The translations under genes and the position numbers were made by a program. Shown here piece after piece: positions 7,123-13,790 of a DNA stretch of 13,790 bases (within the stretch, counting starts at the first letter, position 1; the number at the start of each line of letters is the position of its first letter). This DNA comes from Chloroflexota bacterium. Its GTDB lineage: Bacteria; Chloroflexota; Chloroflexia; Thermomicrobiales; JADLAZ01. The notes below the pieces were generated by a model. The model was not told the origin of the DNA. It did no database searches and saw nothing but the letters and a program-made list of their open reading frames with translations. The stretch lies in contig JADLAZ010000162.1 in NCBI GenBank assembly GCA_020849725.1, positions 1 through 13,790 of the forward strand. The letters run 5' to 3'.

Positions 7123-7755
7123 ATGGGGCCACGCATCGCTGTCGTCGACTATGGCGCCGGCAATCTCCAGAGCGTCGTCAACGCGCTGGAGCGGTTGGCC
7201 GCGCCGGTCACGATCACCAATGACCCAGAGGCAATCTACGCCGCCGACGGCGTGATCGTCCCCGGCGTCGGCGCGGCCGCCGACACGATGCGCAACCTGA
7301 TCGCCCACGATCTGCCGGACGTGATCCGCACCGTCATCGCTCGCGGCACGCCCTATCTGGGCATCTGCATGGGCCTGCAGGCGCTGGTCACGCTCAGCGA
7401 GGAGGGCGGCGAGCACCCCTGTCTCGACATCATCCCCGGCCGCGCGCGGCGGTTGCCGGACGGCCTCAAGGTGCCGCACATGGGCTGGAACCAGGTCTGG
7501 CGCCGGCGCGAGCATCCCCTCTTCGAGGGCATTCCGGACGGGGCCGAGTTCTACTTCGTCCACTCCTACTACGTCGCCCCGCTGGACGATGCCGTCGTGC
7601 TGGCCGAGACCGACTATGGCGTGCGCCTGGCGGCGGTCGTGGCGCGCGACAACGTGCTGGCAACGCAGTTCCACCCCGAGAAGAGTGGCCGCTGGGGCCT
7701 GCGGCTACTGACGAACTTCGCCCACATCGTCGCCCACGCCGCGGTGACGCGCTGA
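7123..7755 (+). CDS. hisH: Imidazole glycerol phosphate synthase, glutamine amidotransferase subunit
   Basis: The class I glutaminase half of IGP synthase (210 residues). It hydrolyses glutamine and passes ammonia to HisF, which makes IGP and AICAR in histidine synthesis. The catalytic triad is complete: C82 in GICMGLQ, H184 and E186 in QFHPEKSG. The N-terminal VVDYGAGN and the KVPHMGWN segment (116-123) are HisH signatures. ATG 7123 is preferred to ATG 7111: GGAG lies six bases upstream of the former, while AAGGG is too close to the latter, and the family normally begins only a few residues before the first strand. Its stop overlaps the hisA start by one base (TGATG), so the two are translationally coupled. 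Confidence 0.96.
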   Translation: MGPRIAVVDYGAGNLQSVVNALERLAAPVTITNDPEAIYAADGVIVPGVGAAADTMRNLIAHDLPDVIRTVIARGTPYLGICMGLQALVTLSEEGGEHPCLDIIPGRARRLPDGLKVPHMGWNQVWRRREHPLFEGIPDGAEFYFVHSYYVAPLDDAVVLAETDYGVRLAAVVARDNVLATQFHPEKSGRWGLRLLTNFAHIVAHAAVTR

Positions 7756-8498
7756 TGCTGGTGATTCCGGCGATCGACTTGCGTGGTGGCCGCTGCGTGC
7801 GGCTCTATCAGGGTGACTACGAGCGCGAGACCGTCGTCGGCGATGACCCGGTGGCGATGGCCCGCCACTGGCAGACCGCCGGCGCACAGGTGCTGCATGT
7901 GGTCGACCTGGACGGCGCCCGCGCCGGCCGGCCAGTGCAGTTGCCGCTGGTGCGCGCAATCTGCGCCGCGCTGACGATTCCGGTGCAGATCGGCGGCGGC
8001 TTGCGGACAGAAGCCGATGTCGCGGCAGCACTGGCGGCGGGCGTCCAGCGCGTGATTCTCGGTACGGTCGCCCTCGATGACCCAACGCTGGTCGACGCGG
8101 TGCTGGCGCGCCATGGTCCGGAGCGGGTGGTGCTGGGGCTGGACGCGCGCGACGGTCGCGTCGCCCGCCGCGGCTGGCTGGCGACGAGCGAGGTCGAGGC
8201 CGGCGCGCTGGCGAGCGCGATGGCCAGCCGCGGCCTCCGCACCGTGATCTACACCGATATCGGGCGCGACGGCACGCTGTCGGGGCCGAATATCGCGGCC
8301 ACGGCGGCGCTGACCCGGACCAGCGGCCTGGCCGTCATCGCCTCCGGTGGCGTCACCCAGCGGGAGGATCTGGCGGCGCTGGCCGCCACACCGGGCATCA
8401 TCGGCGCGATCGTCGGTCGGGCGCTCTACAGCGGCGATCTCGTCCTGGGCGCCAGCGAGTGGGTGTGGCCGAGCGCCACGGCGGCGGCGGTCTCGTAG
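7755..8498 (+). CDS. hisA: ProFAR isomerase (phosphoribosylformimino-AICAR-phosphate isomerase)
   Basis: A 247-residue (beta/alpha)8 barrel that catalyses the Amadori rearrangement of ProFAR to PRFAR, the substrate of HisH/HisF. D8 (PAIDLRGG) and D130 (LGLDARDG) fit the two catalytic aspartates, and D168 lies in the typical YTDIGRDGTLSGPN segment. Phosphate-binding glycines are at GGGLR (80-84) and ASGGV (196-200). In Actinobacteria the related PriA also performs the TrpF reaction; nothing here proves or excludes that. It starts within the hisH stop codon and ends 47 bases before the coiled-coil gene. Confidence 0.95.
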   Translation: MLVIPAIDLRGGRCVRLYQGDYERETVVGDDPVAMARHWQTAGAQVLHVVDLDGARAGRPVQLPLVRAICAALTIPVQIGGGLRTEADVAAALAAGVQRVILGTVALDDPTLVDAVLARHGPERVVLGLDARDGRVARRGWLATSEVEAGALASAMASRGLRTVIYTDIGRDGTLSGPNIAATAALTRTSGLAVIASGGVTQREDLAALAATPGIIGAIVGRALYSGDLVLGASEWVWPSATAAAVS

Positions 8499-8545
8499 CG
8501 TCATCGTGTGCGCCGCCGTGCGTGCGATGGCCGGGAGGGATGGTC

Positions 8546-9637
8546 GTGGATACGCGCAACACCGATCTGCGCACCGTCAGCCGCGAGGAGGAGCGACGTC
8601 GCCGCGAGGAGGTCGCCGCCAACGCCCTGCAGCAGCAGGTCGACGAGTTGCGGCACCAGCTCCGCGAGCAGGCAACTCGCCAGCAGCGTCTGGAGGAGCA
8701 GGCCCGCGCCGGTGAGGCGCAGGTCGGCCAGGTGCGTCTGGACCTGAGCGAGTTGCGCCAGGAAGTCACGCGCACTGCGCAACTGCGCCAGATCGACGAC
8801 CAGCGCCTGCGCCAGCAGGTCAGCGACGTGCAGGCGCGGGTCGACGAACCGCTGCGCCCGCTGCGCACGCTGCAGGCCCAGGTCAACGACCTGGGCGAGC
8901 AGGCACGCCTGGCGCGCGACCTGGCGGCGCAGACTCAGAAACAGTACGAGGCGCTGCGCACCCAGATCGAGGGCCAGCGCGGTGAAGTGGCGCGGGCGCT
9001 GGAGGCGGCACGCGGCGTGCGCGAGGCCGTCGAGAGCGTGCAGGCGGGGCAGGCGACACTGACCCGCGACACGCAGAAGCTGAGCGACCAAATCCGTCTG
9101 GTCGAGCAAGAGGTGCGGCGGCGGGTGGCGACGATCGAGCAGCAGCTCGACAACCTCGGTCAGCGCATCGACGAGGTCGCGTCGCACCGGCCCCAGCTCG
9201 AGGAAGGGATCCGGCAGGTGCGTGACGACCAGCGCGTCTTTCAACCCCAGATCGACGCGCTCGTGCAGCGGGATAAGCAGCAGGACCAGCACCAGGCCCG
9301 CGCCCAAGCCCAGGCTGAGGAGCGCGACAGCCTGATGCGGCAGCGCGTCGAAGAGATCCGCGAGTACCTGGCCGGTGAGATCGGCGGCCTGAGCCAGACG
9401 GTTGACGACAGCGTAGCAGCGCTGCATGCGCGCATTGGCGAGTGGGAGACAGCCCACCACGAGGTCGCCGCTGAGTTGAACGAGCTGGCGGTGCGGGCGT
9501 CGGCGCTGGCCCAGCGCGACGATGACCTGCTCGCGGTCCAGGCGCGCGGCGAGGAGTGGATGCTGCGCCTGCACCTGGACCAGGCGCAGGCAGCCTGGGA
9601 GGCGCTCCTGGACCGGCGCAACAAAGGTGAGTCGTGA
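8546..9637 (+). CDS. Glutamine-rich coiled-coil protein embedded in the histidine operon
   Basis: A 363-residue protein I do not recognise. It is nearly all charged and polar helix (Q, E, R, A, L) with heptad-like spacing from about residue 12 to 355. It has no signal peptide, transmembrane segment or cysteine. Prolines break the helix only at 102, 105, 216 and 234, suggesting two or three long coils with hinges, and a short Trp-containing tail (EEWML, AAWEALL, 336-355) ends it. GTG 8546 is chosen because GGGAGGG sits six bases upstream; ATG 8540 is only one base from it but stays possible. The stop overlaps the hisF ATG (TGATG), and the hisF ribosome site lies inside this gene, so translation of hisF is tied to it. 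A structural, scaffold or cytoskeleton-like role is plausible; a role in histidine synthesis is not shown. Confidence 0.85.
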   Translation: MDTRNTDLRTVSREEERRRREEVAANALQQQVDELRHQLREQATRQQRLEEQARAGEAQVGQVRLDLSELRQEVTRTAQLRQIDDQRLRQQVSDVQARVDEPLRPLRTLQAQVNDLGEQARLARDLAAQTQKQYEALRTQIEGQRGEVARALEAARGVREAVESVQAGQATLTRDTQKLSDQIRLVEQEVRRRVATIEQQLDNLGQRIDEVASHRPQLEEGIRQVRDDQRVFQPQIDALVQRDKQQDQHQARAQAQAEERDSLMRQRVEEIREYLAGEIGGLSQTVDDSVAALHARIGEWETAHHEVAAELNELAVRASALAQRDDDLLAVQARGEEWMLRLHLDQAQAAWEALLDRRNKGES

Positions 9638-10401
9638 TGCTGACGAAGCGCGTCATCCCATGTCTCGACGTGACCGGTGGCCGCGTGGTCAAGGGCGTCA
9701 GCTTCGTTGATCTGCGCGACGCGGGCGACCCGGTCGAGCTGGCGGCAGCCTACGATGCAGCCGGCGCCGACGAACTGGTGTTCCTCGACATCACCGCCAG
9801 CAGCGACGGCCGCGCGACGATGGTCGACGTCGTGCGGGCGACGGCGCGTCAGGTGTTCATCCCGCTGACGGTCGGCGGCGGCCTGCGCTCGCCCGACGAC
9901 ATTTACCGGATGCTGCGCGCTGGCGCCGACAAGTGCTCGCTCAACACGGCTGCCGTCGCCGATCCCGCCCTGATCGCCAGCAGTGCCCGTCGGTTCGGGA
10001 ACCAGTGCATCGTCCTGGCCATCGACGCCAAGCGCCGGCCAGATGGGAGCGGGTGGGAAGTCTACACCCATGGCGGCCGCCGCCCGACCGGGCGCGACGC
10101 GATCGCCTGGGCGCGCGAGGGTGTCGCGCTCGGCGCCGGCGAGATCCTGCTGACCAGCATGGACGCCGACGGGCAGCAGGAGGGCTACGACCTGACGCTG
10201 ACGCGGGCGGTGGCCGAGGCAGTGCCGGTGCCGGTCATTGCCTCTGGAGGCGCGGGCACGCTTGACGACCTGGCCGAGGTGCTGATCAATGGCCATGCCG
10301 ATGCCGCGCTGGCAGCCTCGATCTTTCACTACGGGACCTACACCATCGCCCAGGCCAAGGCGCACCTGCGCGCCCGTGGCCTACCGGTGCGCGCCGATTG
10401 A
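9637..10401 (+). CDS. hisF: Imidazole glycerol phosphate synthase, cyclase subunit
   Basis: The (beta/alpha)8 synthase half of IGP synthase (254 residues). It receives ammonia from HisH and converts PRFAR to imidazole glycerol phosphate and AICAR. Catalytic D11 (IPCLDV) and D130 (LAIDAKR) fall at the same numbers as in the Thermotoga enzyme. VGGGLRS (79-85), [12 protein letters not shown] (96-107), [13 protein letters not shown] (173-185) and ASGGAG (202-207) are family signatures. ATG 9637 is preferred to GTG 9634 because AGGTGA lies six bases before it. The gene is separated from hisH and hisA by the coiled-coil gene but reads in the same direction with a one-base overlap, so HisF should be made from the same transcript. 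Confidence 0.96.
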   Translation: MLTKRVIPCLDVTGGRVVKGVSFVDLRDAGDPVELAAAYDAAGADELVFLDITASSDGRATMVDVVRATARQVFIPLTVGGGLRSPDDIYRMLRAGADKCSLNTAAVADPALIASSARRFGNQCIVLAIDAKRRPDGSGWEVYTHGGRRPTGRDAIAWAREGVALGAGEILLTSMDADGQQEGYDLTLTRAVAEAVPVPVIASGGAGTLDDLAEVLINGHADAALAASIFHYGTYTIAQAKAHLRARGLPVRAD

Positions 10402-10490
10402 CGTCCTGCCTCGCTCCCCTGGGACAGATGCTTCACTGTCTCGGTCGCCGTTGGACAGCGGTATGGTCGCTCGCCTGGCAGGGGGGAGGC

Positions 10491-10519
10491 GTGACGCCAA
10501 TCGCCGCATGCGTCATAAT
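10491..10519 (+). promoter_or_regulatory. Sigma-70-like promoter for the M28-like lipoprotein
   Basis: GTGACG (10491-10496, four of six) and CATAAT (10514-10519, five of six) are spaced by 17 bases. The start would fall near 10526, giving a leader of about 77 bases. Confidence 0.5.
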
Positions 10520-10536
10520 GCCGCAGTTGGTGCAGC

Positions 10537-10591
10537 GACGATCGCGAGCGGGAGCCGGTGCTGTCGCGTCTGTGCGCTCAGGTCGATCGTC
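10537..10591 (+). promoter_or_regulatory. Possible leader stem next to the ribosome site
   Basis: GACGATCG (10537-10544) pairs with CGATCGTC (10584-10591), and inside it GAGCG (10546-10550) pairs with CGCTC (10575-10579). The lower arm abuts the AGGGGG ribosome site at 10592-10597, so the fold could influence initiation. Thermodynamic support was not computed. Confidence 0.3.
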
Positions 10592-10602
10592 AGGGGGCGA
10601 GC

Positions 10603-12066
10603 ATGGGACGGCAGGCACGCTGGGGTAGTGTCGCTGGGGTGATGGTCGTGCTGGCGCTGCTCGTCGGCTGCGGCAGCGCCGCGCCGCCGGAGGTTGTGAC
10701 CTTCAAGACGGCCACGCCCTATGCCACCGCAACGCCACACCCAACCGCCACCCCCCGCCCGCTGGCGGTGTTGGAGCCGACGGCTACGGTGGCCGCGCCG
10801 ACCCGCGCCGTCCTGGCGCCGACGACGACAGCCGGCGCCGCCGCCGCGACGGCGACGCCGGCCGAGACGCGCGTGGTCCAGCCGGCCAACTTCGAGGCCG
10901 ACAACGCCTACCGCCACGTCGAAGAGCTATCGATCGGGCTTGGTCCGCGCGCCGCCGGCACTGAGGCCGAGGGCCGTGGCGCCGATTACGTCGCCGATCA
11001 ACTGACCGCCTATGGCTACACCGTCACGCGCCAACCATTCTCGATCACCACTTTTCAGGATAACGGCTCGACGCTGACGCTCGACGTCGATCCGCGTCAG
11101 GTCCAGCCGCTGGCGATGTACTACTCCGGCGCCGGGCAGATTGACGGGCTGCTCGCGGCCGGCGGGATGGGCGCTCCGGCGGATTACCTCGGCGATGTCG
11201 CGCGCGGCAAGATCGTGCTGGTGGAACGTGGCGGTGGGCTGAGCTTTCTGGAGAAGGCCCGGAATGCCCGCGCCGGCGGCGCCATCGGCATGATCGTCTA
11301 CAACAGCTCGGATGGCCCGGTGCAAGGGTCACTCACGGAGCCATTCGACCTGCCGGTGGTCTCGATCAGTCGCGCCGACGGACTGCGCTTGCGCCGGCTG
11401 CTCGATCAGCGGCCAATTCGGGCCGCGCTCAAGGTCAATGTCACCACCGAGCAGAAGCCGTCCCAAAACGTGCTGGCGGTCGCGCCGGGCGCGCGCAGCC
11501 GGTTGCCGCTGATTGTGATCGGCGGCCAGTTGGATACCGTTGCCGCCAGCCCCGGCGCGAACAACAACGGCTCCGGCATCGGCGTCATCCTGGAGCTGGC
11601 GCGGGTGCTGGCGAGAGATCAGCGCGCCGATCTGCGCTTCGTCGCCTTTGGCGCGCAAGAGATCGGCCTGGTCGGCAGCCGCACCTACGTCGAGCGCCTG
11701 ACCAGCGATGAGAAGAACCGGCTGGTGGCCATGATCAACATCGACATGATTGCGGTCGGCCAGACACTCACTTTTGCCGGCACCGACGAGTTGGTGACGC
11801 GCGCGCTGGCGCTGGCCGAGCGGCTCCAGGTCGGCAAGACGGCGCGGCTGGCCGCGACTCAGCGCACCGGCCAGAGCGATCATCTCAGTTTCCTCAGCGC
11901 CAATCTGCCGGCGATCTACATTCACCGCCCCGACGATCCCAACTTCCAGACCGGCCAGGACCGCGCCCAGTTCGTCAAGCTGGAGGCGTTGCAGCAGGCC
12001 GGGCTGGTCAGCTTGCGCCTGGTCGAGCAGTTGTTGGAGAAGCAGTCGGCGGCCGTGCAGCCGTAG
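10603..12066 (+). CDS. M28-fold lipoprotein with PA-like insert, probable inactive pseudopeptidase
   Basis: A 487-residue exported lipoprotein. Residues 1-22 form a signal peptide ending in a lipobox (LVGC, Cys23). A Thr/Ala/Pro linker with ATP repeats spans about 36-90. The M28 fold begins near 97, with a PA-like insert at about 165-255, and the catalytic half is at about 300-485. Compared with the Streptomyces griseus and Aeromonas M28 aminopeptidases, the first zinc ligand His is Q309 (GGQLDTV), the bridging Asp is N321 (GANNNGSG) and the catalytic base Glu is Q352 (FGAQEIG). E353, D381 and H427 remain. Two-zinc peptidase activity is therefore unlikely although the fold looks intact; binding of peptides or glycans is a possible remaining role. 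ATG 10603 is chosen over GTG 10558 because AGGGGG lies five bases upstream and the signal peptide then has normal length. Confidence 0.9.
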   Translation: MGRQARWGSVAGVMVVLALLVGCGSAAPPEVVTFKTATPYATATPHPTATPRPLAVLEPTATVAAPTRAVLAPTTTAGAAAATATPAETRVVQPANFEADNAYRHVEELSIGLGPRAAGTEAEGRGADYVADQLTAYGYTVTRQPFSITTFQDNGSTLTLDVDPRQVQPLAMYYSGAGQIDGLLAAGGMGAPADYLGDVARGKIVLVERGGGLSFLEKARNARAGGAIGMIVYNSSDGPVQGSLTEPFDLPVVSISRADGLRLRRLLDQRPIRAALKVNVTTEQKPSQNVLAVAPGARSRLPLIVIGGQLDTVAASPGANNNGSGIGVILELARVLARDQRADLRFVAFGAQEIGLVGSRTYVERLTSDEKNRLVAMINIDMIAVGQTLTFAGTDELVTRALALAERLQVGKTARLAATQRTGQSDHLSFLSANLPAIYIHRPDDPNFQTGQDRAQFVKLEALQQAGLVSLRLVEQLLEKQSAAVQP

Positions 12067-12235
12067 ATCTCTTCGACGGCGGATGCCGTCCGGCTGACGA
12101 TCGACCCGGTGTCGGACATCATCGATGGCGCGTGACCCATCTGCGGCCTCGCCGGCGGCGCCATGGCCCTGACCCACATCCAGCAGGCGACCGTCGGCCA
12201 GAACAGCCCACCGGTGGTGGACTGCTTTACGGTTT
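12067..12235. other. Convergent intergenic region with a coding-like broken frame
   Basis: Between the M28-like gene and the convergent glycosyltransferase. A weak hairpin (GACGGC, GGAT loop, GCCGTC, 12075-12090) lies eight bases after the M28-like stop without a T-run. Continuing in the same frame past that stop gives plausible protein (for example VRLTIDPVSDIIDGA), an in-frame TGA at 12133-12135, then PICGLAGGAMALTHIQQ and onward, with G or C at nearly all third positions. This could be a decayed gene end; it matches nothing I recognise. Confidence 0.3.
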
Positions 12236-13790
12236 CTAGCCCGCCAGCCGCACCTCGTACAGGCGCGTCTCGCCCGCGGCCGGGTCGAGCACGCGCGTGG
12301 CATCGCCGATCGGCGTCAGGACCGCGCCTTCGCGCTCAAGCGCCTGGGCACGATCGCGGCGCAGCACGGCCGGCCCTGGAGCGTTGCCAAGTTGCTCCCA
12401 GACCAGGCGCAGTGTCGGACGCGGTGCGCGACGCAGCGTCACCGGCGTGTTGCCATGCAGCCGCAGCAGCATCGACAGCGAGCGATGCATCGTGCCGGCG
12501 TCGCTGGCGAGATCGTCGTGCAGGGTCGTGTCCAGAAAGACCGCCTGGCCGGGGTAATGCTCGGCCGCCAGCGTCGCTGTGTCCAGAGCGAAGGCGTTGT
12601 TTGAGCCGAGCCAGGGGCGTTCCCCGTACCAGTCCAGGTAGGCGCGCGTTGACAGGGCCGGCTGCGCCACCAGCAGCAGGCAGGCCAGCCCCAGCGCGAC
12701 CGACACGAGACGTCGCCCACCCAGCCACCGCACCAGCCACCGACCGCCCACGACGGCGCCCAGGCCGGCCAGCGCGAACAGCGCCGGCCACAGCGAGCCG
12801 AGGTAGCGGCTGGAGCCGTGCGGTGGCGGCCGGTACTCGCCGCCGATAAGCGCCATCATCACCGCACTGACCAGCAGCAGCGCCGGCAGCAGCCACTGGC
12901 CGCGCCGCGCCGCCGCGACCGCGCCGACCGCCGCTAGCGCCAGCACCCCGATCATCGTCGCCGTCACCGGGTAGCTCGCCTCTGGCGAGCCGGGCGCGAA
13001 CGACGAGCCGGCGTTGCGCGCCAGCTGCACCACCAGCGCGCTCAGGTTGGTTAGGAACCCGGCGACATCGGCCGCCGGGTGGACGGCATAGTCGCGCTCC
13101 TGCGCCGCCGCCAGCGACCGGCCGCCGGTCGTCAGGTTGTACCAGAGCACGTTGGCGTAGGCGAGCATCGCCGCCAGCCCGCCCAGCCACGGCCACGGCG
13201 TGTGTAGCCAGCGCCGGCCGGTGGGACTGAGCAACACGCCCACCATCAGCCCCGGCAGCAGCGCCGCCGCCGACGGGTGCGTCTGCACGCCTAGCCCGAC
13301 CGCCAGCCCGGCCGGCAGCAGCAGCCAGGGTCGGTCGCGGCCGAGCGCCCGCGTCAGCAGCAGCAGCGCCGCCGTCATGAACAGCGGCGTGATGCAGTTC
13401 GACCAGGCGATGCGGCTGTTGATCGCCACGTGCGCCAGGCTGGTCGCCAGCAGCCCGCCAGCCAGCAGCCCGGCCCAGCGCCCGCCCAGCTCGCGACCGA
13501 GCAGGTACGTCAGAAGCACCGTCAGCATGCCGGCGACCAGCGATAGCAGACGCGGCCCCTCGACCCACACACCGGGCAGCGCGATGACGGCCATCAGCAA
13601 CCAGGTGTGCAGCCCGCCGAGGAACGAGCTGACGCCGACGAGGTTGAGCCGGCCGGCGGCCAACGTGTCGAGCGCCAGCATGATCTCCATCGACTCGTCG
13701 GTGAAGGCCGGGACCAGCATCAGCCGGTCGGCGCGCAGCCAGAGCGCGACCACCAGGATCGCCGCCAGGACGACAAGCTCCACGGCCAGC
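12236..13790 (-). CDS. GT39/ArnT-like membrane glycosyltransferase, 5' end missing
   Basis: At least 517 codons of a polytopic membrane protein, with the start beyond the right edge. A GTG at 13783 is in frame, but the frame stays open upstream and no ribosome site is visible, so it is probably internal. About 11 hydrophobic helices cover residues 1-377 counted from that GTG. The first outside loop has FTDES (D29-E30), where PMT/ArnT-type enzymes keep their catalytic acid, and helix-loop text such as RLLSLVAGMLTVLLTYLLGR (78-97) fits the PMT_2/RgtA-like family. The last 138 residues are hydrophilic and likely extracytoplasmic. These enzymes use polyprenyl-phosphate sugars to glycosylate lipids, wall polymers or proteins outside the membrane. 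The acceptor cannot be inferred. The gene converges on the M28-like lipoprotein gene. Confidence 0.85.
   Translation of the reverse strand, partial: LAVELVVLAAILVVALWLRADRLMLVPAFTDESMEIMLALDTLAAGRLNLVGVSSFLGGLHTWLLMAVIALPGVWVEGPRLLSLVAGMLTVLLTYLLGRELGGRWAGLLAGGLLATSLAHVAINSRIAWSNCITPLFMTAALLLLTRALGRDRPWLLLPAGLAVGLGVQTHPSAAALLPGLMVGVLLSPTGRRWLHTPWPWLGGLAAMLAYANVLWYNLTTGGRSLAAAQERDYAVHPAADVAGFLTNLSALVVQLARNAGSSFAPGSPEASYPVTATMIGVLALAAVGAVAAARRGQWLLPALLLVSAVMMALIGGEYRPPPHGSSRYLGSLWPALFALAGLGAVVGGRWLVRWLGGRRLVSVALGLACLLLVAQPALSTRAYLDWYGERPWLGSNNAFALDTATLAAEHYPGQAVFLDTTLHDDLASDAGTMHRSLSMLLRLHGNTPVTLRRAPRPTLRLVWEQLGNAPGPAVLRRDRAQALEREGAVLTPIGDATRVLDPAAGETRLYEVRLAG

Larger units (their letters stand above)
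10402..10602. other. Intergenic region and leader before the M28-like lipoprotein
   Basis: This gap follows hisF and holds a promoter at 10491-10519 and a nested inverted repeat in the leader at 10537-10591. No gene or T-rich terminator for the histidine cluster was seen. Confidence 0.5.

Noticed and set aside
5818..7674. 618-codon open frame on the minus strand
   Set aside because: It runs antisense to the deacetylase and hisH genes, whose catalytic motifs are complete. Its product is rich in Arg, His, Asp and Gly with no domain, as expected from an antisense frame in GC-rich DNA.
8501..9574. 357-codon minus-strand frame opposite the coiled-coil gene
   Set aside because: It is leucine/alanine-rich because it mirrors CAG/GAG/CTG codons. 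The plus frame has a ribosome site and couples to hisF, so the antisense frame is a shadow.
12163..12849. 228-codon plus-strand frame at the right end
   Set aside because: Most of it is antisense to the glycosyltransferase and gives Arg/Pro/Ala-rich text. Only the first 60 bases or so, outside that gene, look coding-like and are discussed separately.

Overview
The window is a GC-rich bacterial chromosome segment (estimated by eye at close to 70% G+C, with G or C at most third codon positions). It carries ten complete or nearly complete genes and two that run off the ends. There are no tRNAs, rRNAs, transposons, phage genes or CRISPR repeats. The style suggests Chloroflexota, perhaps a Thermomicrobia-like lineage: a lipoprotein with a Thr/Ala/Pro linker rich in ATP repeats, a four-helix zinc-ribbon membrane protein, a WYL regulator, and short leaders with TACAAT/CATAAT-type -10 boxes. 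This placement is inference from gene style, not from a marker gene.

Left part (1-5010): the C-terminal 650 codons of an M14-type zinc carboxypeptidase-like protein, with the active-site end of the catalytic domain and a glutamine-amidotransferase-like C-terminal domain. A promoter follows, then a likely two-gene unit of a short-chain dehydrogenase and a glycine-oxidase/DadA-like FAD amine oxidase. A WYL-family transcriptional regulator converges on the oxidase gene with a 14-base gap.

Middle (5011-6072): a 248-base intergenic stretch with three inverted repeats, one a perfect 22-base palindrome, then a small zinc-ribbon membrane protein on the minus strand and a 202-base gap holding the promoter of the next operon.

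Right-centre (6073-10401): a compact plus-strand cluster of a histone-deacetylase-family amidohydrolase, hisH, hisA, a 363-residue glutamine-rich coiled-coil protein, and hisF. HisH and HisF form imidazole glycerol phosphate synthase and HisA supplies its substrate, so the core of histidine biosynthesis is present. The deacetylase and the coiled-coil protein are unexpected partners. The coiled-coil gene sits between hisA and hisF and is translationally coupled to hisF. The first gene appears to have a promoter placed so that its mRNA would be leaderless.

Right end (10402-13790): a secreted lipoprotein with a PA-like insert and an M28 peptidase fold in which three of the six active-site residues are replaced (His to Gln, Asp to Asn, Glu to Gln), so it is probably a pseudopeptidase. 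A 169-base gap with a coding-like but interrupted frame follows. The last gene, on the minus strand, is a GT39/ArnT-like membrane glycosyltransferase whose start lies beyond the window.

The two observations most worth follow-up are the apparent M28 pseudoenzyme and the coiled-coil gene inserted in the histidine operon.
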